Source: Melampsora larici-populina 98AG31 (taxonomy: Eukaryota; Basidiomycota; Pucciniomycetes; Pucciniales; Melampsoraceae). From it: a stretch of DNA of 64,000 bases. A program made the position numbers and the translations under genes. The stretch's first letter is position 1; every line of letters starts with the position of its first letter. The stretch spans positions 432,084-496,083 of the forward strand of contig NW_006768796.1 in assembly GCF_000204055.1 (NCBI RefSeq), read 5' to 3'. This document shows, in pieces, positions 1-12,720 of this stretch. The notes below the pieces were generated by a model. The model had not been told where the DNA came from and did not search any database. It saw only the letters and a list, made by a program, of their open reading frames with translations.

Positions 1-1319
1 CTTGCTCTCCAGTCTGCTGCTGTTGACAGTTGGAAGCCTTCTGATGTACTAAAGGTAAGTTTGAATTTTTTCTTCTCCTTTTTTCTTCCATTTTCCACTG
101 ATATGTTTGTCTTTTGTATTGAGGATGTGGATTGTAGATGTGCAAATTCAAGCATACTCTCGGACCAAAGACTCCACGCAAACTGCCATACACCATACGT
201 TTGATGCGCTATGCAAGGTATGTTTTTTTCTTCTCTTCTTTTTCTTTTTCTTTTTTTCTTGTTTGATTTTGATTACATTCTCTATTGTAGAAGTATATCA
301 AATCGAAAGACAAAGAATTCATAGCAGCTCAGTACCCTCCTGGGTATGGAACCCCTGATGGGTCTGCAGCAACCAAGGCTGTTAACGACTGGGCCAATCG
401 ATTGGCCACCGACACACGTAGCCGTTTACGTAACGTAGTAAGTAGTTTTTGTAGTATCAATTGCTTTTCCATCTTTCTAACCCACCCATGCTTCATTATT
501 ACTAGCTGCTTACCAACGTCAAACCAGTGGGTAAAACAATTCCCACCCACCCCATGCCCAGTCTTAAGCACCTGGTTAGTTTGGTGAGGTTTTTTTATTT
601 GTTTTTTACTTGTTTCTCTGCTTAGTTTTTTTTGTTCAAGCAGGTCCACCACACGTTTATCCTTCAAACTGACCCTCGGACAGAGGACCAAATATTCGCA
701 AATGTCTCAAAAGACTTCAAACATCGGCTGGCTCTTTTGTTGAGTTATTGCTATTCTTATATCATTTTTCACTATAGACTGATATTTTAAATGGCCCTTG
801 ATAGCGCTTGCGTGCTGTGCACACTTTCCAAATTCCAAGCACTGATCACAAGTATTTTGTCTGGAATAGTGTTGATGACACTCTCTAATTCCTCAAGATT
901 CAGAAAGCCAAGCATGGAAAGTTGTACAAGGAGGCATGAGTTTTATTTTCTTTGTTTATCTTGTCGCTTAGGGTTTTAATATTCTGACAACTTCTCCTTC
1001 CAGGTTCTACAACTCAATCATGGATCTTAATGATCAATATTTCAAACATTCTTTGGCTTACAAGGAAATTGATAAAATTGACACCATGGCTTCCCCTTCC
1101 GAAGACAAAATCAGGGATGAATACCGCCGCTTGAAAAAGGAAAAAGCTGACAAAATGAAGAAACAAATTCAAGAAGAAGAACAAGAACAAGAACAAGAAG
1201 AAAAAGAAGAAGAAGAAGAAGAAGAAGAACAAAATGGAGATCAGCAACGTGATGATGGATTTGGAAATGGGCTTCATGATCTGTCTGTAGATGAAGACAC
1301 TGGCTCACTTCAAGTTTAA
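1..1319 (+). CDS. 3' part of multi-exon gene of unknown function, Glu-rich C-terminus
   Basis: The gene is already open at the window start. An exon ends at base 54 before GTAAGT. Exon-like segments follow around 124-219, 291-439, 507-571 and 640-730, each bordered by plausible GT/AG sites and separated by T-rich introns. The last exon begins near 1004, after a CAG acceptor, and runs to the TAA at 1317-1319. The protein contains a charged mid-region (motif YIKSKDKEFIAAQYPPGYG) and ends in a highly charged helix with about 30 Glu/Gln residues encoded by a GAA/CAA microsatellite (about 1163-1245), followed by an acidic tail. I do not recognise the family. The exon joins are read by eye and may be off by a few bases. 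A transposon-associated origin is possible because the surroundings are repeat-rich. Confidence 0.5.
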
Positions 1320-1514
1320 GATGATTTCTTTTTTTGCTTCAATTTTCTCTTTTTTTCGTTTTTTTCTCAATTTATTTGTTACGCTTTGTTCTGAGTGTAA
1401 TTACTATTTCCTTTCTCATTTTATTGTTTTCAGTCTCTCTGCAATATACTATATGTAGGAAGAATGCTATGGATGTGAGATGCCTGAGCCACAACAATAA
1501 ATTTGTTTCTAATG

Positions 1515-1800
1515 AAACAGGACTGGAATAAGGTGAACCTCAACAGGTGACCCATCACATTATAGCCAGGTGACTCATCACCTGTTCATTGGGTGAGACG
1601 GCTCACCTGTTGATTGGGTGAGACAGCTCACCTGTTCATTAGATGATGGCTCACCTGGTCATCAGGTGATGGGACACCTGGTCATAGTGTGAGTCACCTC
1701 ACCCATTGAACAGGTGTCCCATCAGGTGAGATGACTCACACTATGACCAGGTGAGCCATCATCTTGTGATCACATGGCTGTGTCAGTTGATGGTCACACT
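1515..1800. repeat. Tandem and inverted TCACCTG/CAGGTGA repeat block
   Basis: Short units built on TCACCTGTTCATTGGGTGAGA recur several times on one side. Their reverse complements follow after about 1720. The arms GATGATGGCTCACCTGGTCA (from about 1643) and TGACCAGGTGAGCCATCATC (to about 1765) are perfect inverted copies, so a transcript could fold into a long imperfect hairpin. No coding frame runs through it. A decayed MITE or a satellite seed are both possible. Confidence 0.7.
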
Positions 1801-2299
1801 GGCTTTCATGTGGCGCCGGTAAATGTGGCATAGTGTGAAGAGCCTAGGATTTATTGGCAGAGGCCAATTTCACCCAATCTTCACATGCCGGCCACCCTGT
1901 GGGGTACGGAACGTGATCTACAAGTGCAAGGCCTTCAATGCCCAACCTCAATGAAATGCAGTGCAAAAAGGTAAAAATTGAACTGCGCAATAAAAAACTC
2001 ATTGCATAAAAGCATTGGGCTTTGTTACAAGCGCAATGTCCTCCATAAAGTTCTCATTGCAGTGGGGCAAACACAATTTTACCTCAACAGATTTTTTTTG
2101 TTCACAGCGCAAAGAAATTGCAAAAATTGGATTCAAAAAGCTGGCACAAGCGCCTTAATTGCAAATTACTAAGTCACCAAAGGATATGAGAGGGAAGGAG
2201 GAAGGAATTGGTACAGAGGGATATAGGGTGATCAAATGCCATACAAAGTCCGACCGATCCTGGATGATTAATGGAATGGAGAAATGTTTTTCTTTTTTC
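1801..2299. other. Intergenic, no supported gene
   Basis: Only short open frames with ordinary non-coding composition are present. No inverted-repeat terminus could be found for the neighbouring hAT remnant. Confidence 0.5.
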
Positions 2300-4893
2300 T
2301 TTTTCTTTATCAACTAGAGAGTCTTCTTTACTTTTTTATGCCTTCCCATTATCTTTTCTGCAATAAGCATGGCTTCACCATAATCTCCCGGGGGCACAAA
2401 GCGCTTCTTGAGCCACTCACATAGTCCTACTGCACGCTCAATGGTTTGTGAAGCCAAGCCACCTCGATCGGCCGTGATGACATTGGAGGCAGCGCTGAAA
2501 GTGCGCTCACAGGCATATGATGTGCCTACGCAGCACAGATAGTCACGTCACTGGCAAGAGACAAGTCAGAACTAGAGAGTAGTAAATAGGTGAAGTCAAA
2601 TTTCACTTACTGCCCACCAATCTAATATATCTTGATTTTCATCACACATGTATTTGCCCAAAAGATAAGCTTGAAGTTCTTTGTCTCTGGGGCTTTCAGC
2701 CTTGTTCTGTGAAGCAAAAAATTTTGCTCCTTGAACATATTGTGACTCATTGTTTCAGATGTTTCAGCTACCTTCGAAGTGGTGGGTGTAGCGGGGGGAC
2801 TGTCCTCAAGTATCTCCTCGTAGATGTTCTTCAAGACTTTGTGTGACGGCTCACTGGACTTAGGAAAAAACTTCTCAAAAAATTTCCCTTGAGATCTTGG
2901 ATTCAACATGGCTGCCAGGATGATCGCATGACAATGAAGGGCTTCCTCTTGATAATCTTCAAGTCAAACCATCATCAAACATATCATACTGGCCAGCCGA
3001 GGGTATGGAGTATCGGTTTTGATAGCCTGAAGGGCGCTGATAGTTGTGGTGTACTGGAACAAGACCGATCCGGCGTTGGGTGCATCACCTTCCATGCACT
3101 TGGTAGAGGTATAGAGGATCTGAATTGACTGGAAGTTATGACATCAGTGTATGCTCCGGTAATGTACTCACTGATATTATAAAATTGAAAAATCACAAAC
3201 GTGTAGGACATCAATAAGAGCCTTGACAATGTTCCAGTCATCAAGCAATATGAATATACTGTCAAAGTTGTTGTCCTTGTCTTTGTTTAACATGTGATTG
3301 ACAATCTGGACAAGAAAAGATCAGAATCACTTCAAACTTTAACCAGTTAAATAGATCTCACCTTTCTAGCCTTGAGCAACCGTTCCAACATGTCCAAGAT
3401 CATGTTCCAACGCTGCCCATGGGCTGCAATCAAGCCTGGGCCGGTGTAACCTTCTTCCTTGGCAATAGCATGGAACAGTTCCATTAACGACCCATTTCTT
3501 GAAATTGTTTTATTTACTTTTGAAACCTGTTTATTTGAAAGGAATCATTAGTTAGGAAAAGATGTATGCACAAGATTGAAGTACAATTAACTCACCTTGT
3601 GTACCGCCCGTGAAAACAAATCACCTGATTCAATCTCAGACGCTTTGTTCTCTTCAGCATTGTCCCCTTCTTCATTGTTGCTGTCAGAGTCAGGATCACC
3701 CCCACAAAGATTATTGTCTGAATGAGATTCCCCAAGGTTTTCATCACAATCTTCAAGGATATCTTCACCATTGTTGAGAACGATTGTAGGAGGGAGTTTG
3801 TTTGTTTTGAGGAGATTGGGTAGTAGTAAAGCAAGTTTTCGTCCTCTTGGCGCAGTTGGCTTACATGTTCCTGATTTAACCTTGATACTTCCAAGACCCG
3901 CTTTCACAGTCAATGCTAGCTTGTGGGCCTAGCATTGAATCTGGTGTTGGCTGAAATCCCGGTAGACTGGATTGTCAGCTGATAGAAACATATCCTGGAG
4001 TTCCTTGGTGGTGGGGTTGTTTGTTCCCCGTGAGTCAGTAGGTTGAGCAACCATGTGGATATTCGTAAGCAAAAAAGAAACATAAAATTAGTTTTGAGAT
4101 AGATAAAAGAGGAATTGGACGATGAGAGACAAAATCAAAGGTAGAAATTGAATACACAATACAACAAAAAGTTTACAGAGGCTTTTAAGTATTGGAGAAG
4201 ATGACAAAACAAATATAAATCAAGAAGAAAATGAAAATGAAAATAATACATATAAGGATATGACCTAAAAGAAAAGACACATATCTTTTTGTGAAGTCCA
4301 TGCCTTATGAGGAAGCGTCCAACTGGCCAAGCTAAGAGAGCTCCGTAATGGTTCCAAGCAACCAACTCGAGGGTCAGATGGTGGACATGAAGTTTTGAAT
4401 CTCTGTCTATGTAGGAAACAGAGACTCCAATAAAAGCTTGTTGACCATGTTTTGTTGTCCATCATGGATCAAGCAGAACTTTCCAGGAAGGATCTGTGTA
4501 TATTAATGTTTCCAGATGGTGATGATTCAGCTGACAAGTCATTGTCATCATCATCATCATCACCTGCCGCTGATGACACGGACGACGACTTGTCACCGTT
4601 GTGCTTGTCAACTGAGGGATTGTTGTCGGACAACTCAATGAGATTCTTGGAGCTCAAAGACTGACGAAGTGGCAAAGGGATAGCAAGACGAGAGTTGCAG
4701 GGTTGGGAAACAATGCCGGGATCTGTTCGTGTGGATTGAGGACTACGCGGATGGGGGGCACGGCGACCAGAAGATGAAGGAGGTTTCAGCGATGAAGTGG
4801 AGGAGTTTGAGGTTGCTTCAGCAGCTTTGGAAGCTTCAAATCTGGCTCAATTTGCAGCCTTGAGGTCAGCAGCAGTAGCTGCACCAGATGGTA
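2300..4893 (-). pseudogene. Decayed hAT-superfamily transposase
   Basis: The clearest part is the C-terminal hAT dimerisation block at about 2340-2520 on the minus strand. It contains CERTFSAASNVITADRGG followed by a helix ending CEWLKKRFVPPGDYGEAM, which is typical of basidiomycete hAT transposases. Upstream at about 3180-3300 is a segment with DDWNIVKALIDVL, part of the RNase H-like catalytic fold. An acidic insert lies at 3600-3910, and around 3900-3960 is a frame resembling AHKLALTVKAGL. The N-terminal Ser/Asp-rich part (4450-4893) precedes a region near 4340 where the reading frame shifts. Several in-frame stops and frame changes show it is dead, although some of the breaks could be introns. 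No BED-finger, terminal inverted repeats or 8-bp target duplication could be identified, so element ends are unknown. Confidence 0.75.
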
Positions 4894-5089
4894 AACACAA
4901 ATTGGAGAATGGATGCCTATGATTCAGGAAGTGGAAGATAGAAAAGAAATCAGAATGGCTCCAAATAATCCTTTTGCAACAAGAGAAAGAATCTAAAACA
5001 AGGAAAAAACTGATGTTTTTTCTATCTGTACCACCCCCTTGATGATCCTCAGTCTTCATGCCGCTTTGAGCTGGTCTTGTCAAGGAGGA

Positions 5090-5700
5090 GGCACCAATTC
5101 CTTATTGGGTGCCTTTGCTAGCGCTGGTCAATGTGAGATGTGGATTGGAGGGGTAGTCTGTTGCTGTTAGTTGTCACTTAAGGATATGTATGTACAGGGA
5201 GCTAGCGCTGGTATAATGCTTTAACGACTGTACGTGCTCACATGAGTCACTTCCATGATACTTCCTCACTTGAACATCAGTCAATTTCCCGCAATACCCC
5301 TGTTATCCAACCATTTTGCTGTGAAATCGAATCATGCATAAGTTAATTGCGTTTCAGTCTACCGCAATGCATAGAATGCACATTATGGTTGCACTTAGGC
5401 GCAGCAAACCGCACAAGAACCCGCAAACAAATTTGCTGGTGGTTGGGCGTTGGGCCCTTGAAGTAAATAATGACAAGTCCAAAATCATTGCGTACAAAGC
5501 TTCATCTACTAAAGCACAGCAAGTGTGTCTCAGCGGCAACTTTTGCCTTGACCAGTGTGTGAAATGTGACCAAAACATACATTCAATCAATCATTGTTGC
5601 CTTTCGCTCCATGCTGCCTGAGCGTCACTGAAAGGATGCAACTAACAATTCATTTTGTTGTAGATTTTTCAACTTGGAGGTGCTGTGATTGGTATTATGA
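5090..5700. other. Intergenic, no supported gene
   Basis: A 10-bp motif GCTAGCGCTG occurs twice (near 5117 and 5201), but nothing else organised is visible. Open frames on both strands overlap each other and carry no recognisable domain. Confidence 0.45.
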
Positions 5701-5734
5701 AGCATCCCAATGTGTGTTGAGCCGTGGCCATTGA

Positions 5735-6190
5735 TCACAAAGCTCAGTGAATCCGGACATGTGAAGCTCAAGCTTCATTGCGTGACCACAAAATTTGACA
5801 GATTTGGACATATGAAGCCCAAGCTTCCTGGGACCGTGGGGCACAAACCGGTTGGAAATGGACATCTAAATCCCGTTCATCGTTTGATCACAAAGCTCAG
5901 CGGATTTGAACATCTGAAGCCCAAGCTTTGGCGCTCGATCACAAAGCTCAGCGGTGTTGGACATGTGAAGCCCAAGCTTCATTGCTTGATCACAAAATTT
6001 AACAGATTTGGACATATGAAGCGGCTTCCTGTGACCGCGGGGCACAAGCCAGTTGCAAAACTGTCTTTCCCAATTTGCCTCTACAAAGATCGATTTGAGA
6101 CATTTCAAGCCGCTTCCTGGGACTGCGGGGCACAAACCAGTTGCAAAACTGTCTTTCCCAATTTGCCTCCACAAAGATTGATTTGAGACA
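5735..6190. repeat. Degenerate tandem repeat of ~60 bp units
   Basis: Units containing GATCACAAAGCTCAGCGG, GGACATATGAAGCCCAAGCT and GGGGCACAAACCAGTTG recur in several permutations. The last ~80-bp unit (AAACTGTCTTTCCCAATTTG, then a TTTGAGACATTTCA end) is present twice in tandem at about 6055 and 6135. One plus-strand frame (5710-6186) stays open through the array and gives repeated ITKLSxxGHVKPKL peptides. This is best explained by repeat structure rather than selection on a protein. Confidence 0.8.
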
Positions 6191-6259
6191 TTTCATCACT
6201 CTGACAGCTGCCGTGGAACTCTCACCAATGTCTCTCAGCATAATCAGCAGGGGCTTTGA

Positions 6260-8130
6260 CACACCAAGTGTTGGTCCTTGAATACCCGGGGGGGATGAGT
6301 AATGACAATAAGCTGGGAACAGAGATAACCTCTACATAATATGAACTGCACACACCAAATGTCATCCCCATCCCCTTCCTTGTAAATTCAATTTACTCTC
6401 TTGAGGTTGCTTTGATTGTGGAATTCACAAGGCCAGAGAGTGGAAAAATGTGAGTGCAAGACTGACTTGAACTCTTGAGCTTACCCATAAATTAGAATTG
6501 ATGTAGAGCATAATAAAATATCATCTTGACAACTGCCACCCCGGATTGGTTGAACTTTAAGAGGTTGAAGCATAGTGTTGAACCGCTGGCCAGGTCTAGG
6601 TGAGTTTTGTAAATTTGAAATCCAATGTGCGGCAACTGATGGGCTAACCTACAACATAGTTAGAGTACCCCATTGACAGGGGTGACCCTCCTTTCCAACC
6701 TACTCCAGACCATAGATATGCAAAGACAAAAAGGGCATACAGATGATGATCATGTGCATAGTTCAAAGTGATGAATTTGCTCTGCTGATTGGGGCGCGCA
6801 AGATCTAAGATATTCATCACATGTGGTTTCAGCTTCCTGTGCAATTGAATGTTCCAGAGTCCTATGCACACGTACCACATGAGTAGCTTGGGCCGGATGG
6901 CTTCCCTCAATTGGAGTGTCAGCTCCATCTGGCGTGTAAACTTGCTGTGCCTGGTGTGGGTACTAAAACTTGGAAAGGAACTCTGAAGTAAGTCGTCTTC
7001 CTGAACAGTATCCTGTTTGGTATGTGTAAAGCTGAGTTGCTTTCCCAATCCAATACTGATCTCAGGCAGCAGGCACTAGAACGTTACTGTGCCAAGGGTT
7101 TGGATGGGGTTCTGCATGCATTGCCCAAAACTATGCAAAAGATTCTAAAGAGCTGTGGGTGTTGGTGCATAAGCTATGCATTACGGTGATGATACTGACA
7201 ATTGTTGCCTTATGTTAGCAAACATCCTGTCAAGTATGCAGAACTGAAAGTGACATCAGAAACCAATTAATTGGCAGACAGTCATAATCAAATGTTAAGC
7301 ACACAGGACCACCAGCTGAGGTGACTTTAAGATCTCGTCTTGCCATTTGAAGATCTGGAACCCACTATGAAAATTATATTCAATTGCTACAAAGTAGTTA
7401 TACATGGCCAAGGAAAGTTCGTCAATAGAGATACAGGGAGACTAGTACTTACTTGTGACAATATGGATCTCTAAGCTATGGATGTGGAGGCACGGCAAGA
7501 TCATCAGGCGTATGTTGATACAATAATGATGTAATTCAGACTTTTTAGCCGGTTACCAACACCAAATTCAACCACTCTGCTGCCAAGCCAACCCAATATA
7601 TCTAGCTTGTGTGAAAAATTGTACCCAAAAATGTGTTTGGATATTCGAGGCTTTTGTCAGCCAGAACCACCAGCAAGAGAGTCATTGCCGCTTGTGTCAC
7701 TCCTGCCATCATCAAGAGATTTCTTTCCCCCTACATTGCTCTTGCCTTCCAACACTGAAGAGGAAGAAGAGTAAGCAGTTGCAAAACCAAAAGTTAGGAA
7801 TACAACAAACAGGGCTCTTATTCATGGATGTATGCATTTGGCCAAATGCTTGGATTTTTGAGCAACATGCCAATTAAAGTCTCCTCTTGGTTTCTATACA
7901 AACATTTTCTCACAAATTTGCACACCTTTGGTGCCAGGATTGGTTTACGTCTCTAAACCATTTGTAAGGAAGGGTTTTTTACTTCCCTCAAGTTATCCAA
8001 CAACCTCAGAGTCCCCTCCTTTTGTTTGACTTCTAAATTCAAACCTTCTGGACCTCTTGACTTCGGTACAAACCTAGCCTTCACGCTAGGAAATTTTTGA
8101 AACAAGCCACATACCAACAAAGACAAAGGC
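6260..8130. other. Long stretch without recognisable genes
   Basis: The minus-strand frame at 6644-7048 (134 codons) has no recognisable motif and ordinary composition. No tRNA, inverted repeat or splice-supported exon chain was seen. The sequence is probably old transposon or intergenic DNA. Confidence 0.45.
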
Positions 8131-8730
8131 AAGGTGTATTGTCTCTGGGAACCAATAGACAGTATCAGTGGTAGGACACTAGTGACCCAAGTCTATGGTT
8201 CTTGGCTTGAGGGTCGTTGGTTCATATCTTCACCTCTTGTGCACTTGAAACTTGGACCCAACCTGAGGATACTACTACATGTATCCTTGCAGCATATTCA
8301 AAAAAAAGCCGGCAGATGCATCTTTTGTAACCTACCCAGCCAACAAGTCCCAAAAGACAGAAGGTGGTTTACCACCTTTCACACCCCCTTACATGTCTCT
8401 GAACAGCCTTTTTCACAAGTTTTCACACTCACCCCAAACATTCACAGACTTTTGAACCAGAAAGTCTTCACAGTTATTCACCCATCTAGACATTTGATCA
8501 CCATTTTCACATCTCTTCACAAAACTCTGCTTCAAATCTCACAATATTCCCAAAAACTTACCTTTCTCACCACCTTTCACAGCTGTCATACACATAACAC
8601 ACCCTAATCACCCCAAAACCCCCAACCAAACAAGATCGCTCTTCACTCCCACTGATCTTCACACCTGAATACCTCCTGCAGCAACCTTCACACCTTAGCT
8701 CCACCTCTTCCAATTGATCTCTTAGTCACA

Positions 8731-11514
8731 ATGACCACAGCCACCAGCTCAGCCAACAACAACAAACTCACATACCCCAATCATATACCCCTTCCTTGTG
8801 TCAACCTCACCCTCCCCAGTCACGCTGCAGCAGCCACCTATCTCCACCATTTTGCTGCCAATCATGGCTTTAAAATCAGAACTCTCAACACCCAACTACC
8901 CACATCAATCTACTACAAGTGTAGTCTAGGCAATCATAGACATCAAACAAAGGCAAAGAGTGGAACCCAAGAAACTCAATCAACATCACCTGCTCACCCC
9001 CTCAAGACGTGTCCTTTTCAGATAACCTGTTGTGAGAATAAAAAGGATCATACCTCTTTTTTTATCTTCTTTTGAGATGAACGAAATAGTAGTCATAACC
9101 ATGGCCCATAAGAAGGACCACCCAAGAAAATCCAATCATACTGTCACCTCAACCCACCACCTCAACCTCACTTCCTCAACCTTACTTCCTGCCTTGACTT
9201 TGCTTCCTGCTCCCTCTCTTCAACATCTCCCATTACCATCGGCTATCCCAACCTGTCTGCAGGACTCTTGACCCACCAATACCAACTGTTACTACAAGAG
9301 ATGCATACAAGAGATGCAATCTCTTCCCACACCTAACCAAGCATACCTACTCCACTCCTTTCTATGTGATTGGGAATTTGCAAAAGCCATTGCTAGTTCA
9401 ACTACAGTTCCTCCTAATTAGCTACAAAGCACCACCTACGCAGCTCTTACTTTGGCAGACGAGCACAACCATGTTTCAAACTCCAAAGGCAAGAATCCGA
9501 TGAACAACAATCCTTCAAGTCCCCATCAATTTGACTCAACGCAAGCTGTCTCATCGGTTGCTCCCATTCCAAATCCAATGAGTCCTTCAGGTCAAACCAA
9601 CATTATTCATTGCAATATTGATACAATCTTCTCCTAGTTCAACTCAAATCAATCAACTGGATCCTAGTCTCACTACTTCACCCAAGAAGACTACCACCCC
9701 ATTTCAAAAGCTAGAAGACAAAGCAGTGAATGATCAATCCATCATTGATGCTTTTGTGGAAATCAATCCAATTTCTGAAGAAGACCCAGAAGACCTTGGC
9801 TCAAAAGATAATGTAGCATCACAATCCAATTTGGCATCCCACCCCATTTCAATTGTGAAAAGAATTACATCTGAGCAATGTGTGTTTGAATAATTATTCG
9901 TTTGTTTCAAACTAAGTAATAATCTGATATTTGTTGCTTGCTAGGTTTTTCACTCTTACCCAAGTTTGGTGTCAGCAACCTCAACATACCCACAGAAGAA
10001 GTAGTGAATGTGTCAAAAGCTCAAGACCCAAGCTTGATGGATGATGAGGCCCGGGAAGTAGTCAACAATGCCGTGAAATCCATAGATGACAAGTCACTCT
10101 TTAATGTCAAACATCCCTTCAATGCTGACAATGTCGATCATTGATCAGCCAACCAAATCTACAGTCCTCTGATCACAAAAACGGCCCAAACAAGTGTCTC
10201 CAAAACTCGCAAAGGCAAAGTCTCAAAGGTCAAACCCAAACGCAAAGCCAACACTACTATATCTCGTGAGACAGCACCCTTAACCAAAGCTTGCAAAAAG
10301 CAACTGCCAAAGGGTTGGGTTTCACTCTCTAATCTTAAAGCCAATAACAAGAAAGTACCAAACCTAGAAGAAGAAATTGGTTCAACTCAATCTTCTCCCC
10401 CTCCCAAACAACAAGGTCAAAAACGCAATGATCATACTTCCACCGTTCCCCAGAGAGCCTCTACCTGTCTCCAAGCAGCTGGTATTGTCAACCAAGAAGT
10501 AGGTCCCCAATGGTTATTTATCATCATCCAACCTTTGCTTGACTGTTAGCCAACCCCACCTCGGGGCATAACTTGCAAAGCCCAGTTCCCTCCCCTCCTC
10601 TCAGCAAAATGCCAACATCCAAAGCTCAGCCCATAATCTCCAAGAACCAGAACAAGTTCATTCAAAAAAATAAAGTCAGTACTCACCTCACAAGGAACTC
10701 ATGAATCCAAAGCCTCACAATTCTTATTTTTATATAATTTTGGTTAACTAGTGTCAAAAACCGTTGACTCCAGAAGAAACGGAAAAACACCTTCACATAG
10801 AGCATCTTGTCCTGAAGGTATAATTGTGTTATATATAGATAGATATGTAATTTAGAGATCAGCACTCAATGATCCGCTCTTTACTCAAAATTCTTCACAA
10901 GTGGCTGTTTTTGCCAGGTTTACCCCGATACTTTTTCCATTTGTCAAGAATGCTACAGATGTACGAAAAGATGGCCTTTGTGCTTTCTCATCCATTGCAG
11001 TCTCACTAGGACTCACACCCAACCAGGCACCCACTATCCAACCAGTGCTTTTACAACACCTGCAGTCCAAGTATGACTGGTATGCTGAGAATATACTCAA
11101 GTTTGCTGTTGACATTGATATCAAACATATTGAATCAATTCCAAAATCAACTGCTCTCACTGCTAAGCCTAGCAAAAGGTTTCCAATGCCATGTGGAGGG
11201 TATATCATAGCCAACGCATATGGAAGACCGGTTATATATTACAGCAAGTCCGAAGGAAACTGCTCCTTGATTCTTCCATGCTTTTCGCCTTACTGCCATG
11301 AACACAAAGACGATGAATGTCATTGACCAATTATCATTGCATTCTTCAATGACGGTCATTTCATACCACTGGAACTCCATCGGAATCATGACCTGCCTAT
11401 TCCTTCCCTTCATCCCGATTGGCTTGAAGTATGTGATTTCCAGGCTCACAACTGGTGGGAGGTGTATGAGGAGAATGTTATTGTGTATTTAAATCTCAAA
11501 TGGCAAAGAGATTG
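8731..11514 (+). pseudogene. FAR1-like / OTU-like protease gene, broken
   Basis: The start at 8731 opens a FAR1-type zinc-binding DNA-binding region, with motif YLHHFAANHGFKIRTLN followed by YYKCSLGN and CPFQITCCE. Such domains occur in Mutator-like elements and derived proteins. The frame then breaks and resumes through low-complexity Ser/Pro/Asn-rich segments (9452-9893, 9938-10144 and beyond). A lysine-rich linker leads to a C-terminal OTU-like cysteine protease domain at 10901-11514. There KDGLCAF holds the presumed catalytic Cys and NDGHFIPLEL the presumed His. A single TGA at 11324-11326 interrupts the OTU region; the same frame resumes immediately (PIIIAFFNDGHF) and ends at about 11514. 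FAR1-OTU combinations are known from basidiomycete mobile-element-derived families. Introns may account for some of the breaks, but the TGA inside the conserved domain argues for a pseudogene. Confidence 0.6.
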
Positions 11515-11809
11515 AATTTCCAATAGAAATGGATCTTGTTCCAGGCGTGATGCTATAGAAGTTGAGCTGGAGTAAATGGATGCAAAGGTAGAGGCTGAGG
11601 AACTGGCTGCTGATTGTGACACAATATCAACAGAGGAACCACAGTTGTAAATATCGTCTATGTTATCCAATATGCTTGCCATTCTGCAAATTGCTTATGT
11701 TGTTGCAATAAAACAAAACCAAACACTATCACAAGATGAAGTGCTATGACAAATTCACTTATTTATCCACACCTACAAGGAGCAACAAGAAGAACAGGTG
11801 TAAAATTAT

Positions 11810-12300
11810 CCTTCACACATCCTTGAATAAGTGTGAAGTGTGTGAAGCATCATGATCATTTTCACTTTCAGAGGTGTGAAAACATTCCTCACACTTCTTC
11901 ATTCTGGGTATAAAGAACCTCTTCACTCCCATGGATGTGGACAATTCATAGGTGTGAAATGCTCCTTCACAGTCCCTTGAAGAAGTGTGAAGTGTGTGAA
12001 ACATGAGAAATTTCATATTGATAGGTGTGAAAACAAAGTGCATTGATAGGTGTGAAAACAAGGCGCATTGAGTGTGAGAAGAAACTTCACACTTCTTCAT
12101 GAGGGTGGACCTTCTCACTTGTGTTGGTTTGGAAAATTCATAGGTGTAAAATACTCCCTTGAAAAAGTGTGAAGTGTGTGAAAAATGATCAATTTCACAA
12201 TGATAGGTGTGAAAACAAACTTCACACTTCTTTGTGTGGGTATGAAGGACCTTTTCACTCTGGAGGTCCATACACACATACAGGTGTATTGTATAACTTG
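11810..12300. repeat. Tandem array of TGTGAAG-rich units
   Basis: About three copies of a ~160-bp unit are present. Each contains AAGTGTGAAGTGTGTGAA, an ATAGGTGTGAAAAC box and CTTCACACTTCTTCAT. Because TGTGAAG and CTTCACA are reverse complements, each unit can form stem-loops. A 24-bp sub-unit (ATTGATAGGTGTGAAAACAA) is itself duplicated near 12020-12060. It contains no supported gene. Confidence 0.8.
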
Positions 12301-12720
12301 CCACAAAGGGAGGTATGTAATCTTTCAGTACACACCACCTTGCATGACACATCCCTTTTGTTTGCAAAACAAATTCAAAATCATATTGATCAAGGGATAT
12401 CTTATCTTTTTGGACAATACATATCTCGAAAGACAGTGTAAGCTCCCATGGCATATATCCGCTAAGGAAGATGTTAGAACAAAAGACAGAAACTTTTGAC
12501 ACATAAGTATGTGATATTTACAGTCACATGAAAAAAAAATTGGAAACTGGAGATATTGGATTTAACATAATCAAGGATCAGGGCAATTGCCAAATCAATG
12601 CATTCGCCTTTGCTGCCCTTTCCTCGCCAGCAATACCCGCAAGCAGCTTCTGGCGTTCTTTTTCCCAGTTGATCTTGACACTGTTCTCATCATATACATT
12701 TTCACTTGCTTGGCTTTGAA

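Noticed and set aside
5710..6186. 158-codon ORF as a real gene
   Set aside because: It is generated by tandem repeats and has an overlapping minus-strand frame of similar length. No start context, intron or domain supports it.
6644..7048. 134-codon minus-strand ORF
   Set aside because: No recognisable motif, isolated, and the length is not surprising by chance in this window.
8134..8607. 157-codon plus-strand ORF
   Set aside because: The C/T-rich low-complexity sequence keeps the frame open. The peptide has no domain-like features and overlaps the tRNA-like region.
11810..12300. CRISPR-like array
   Set aside because: Units are long, imperfect and directly abutting without unique spacers, in a eukaryotic context.
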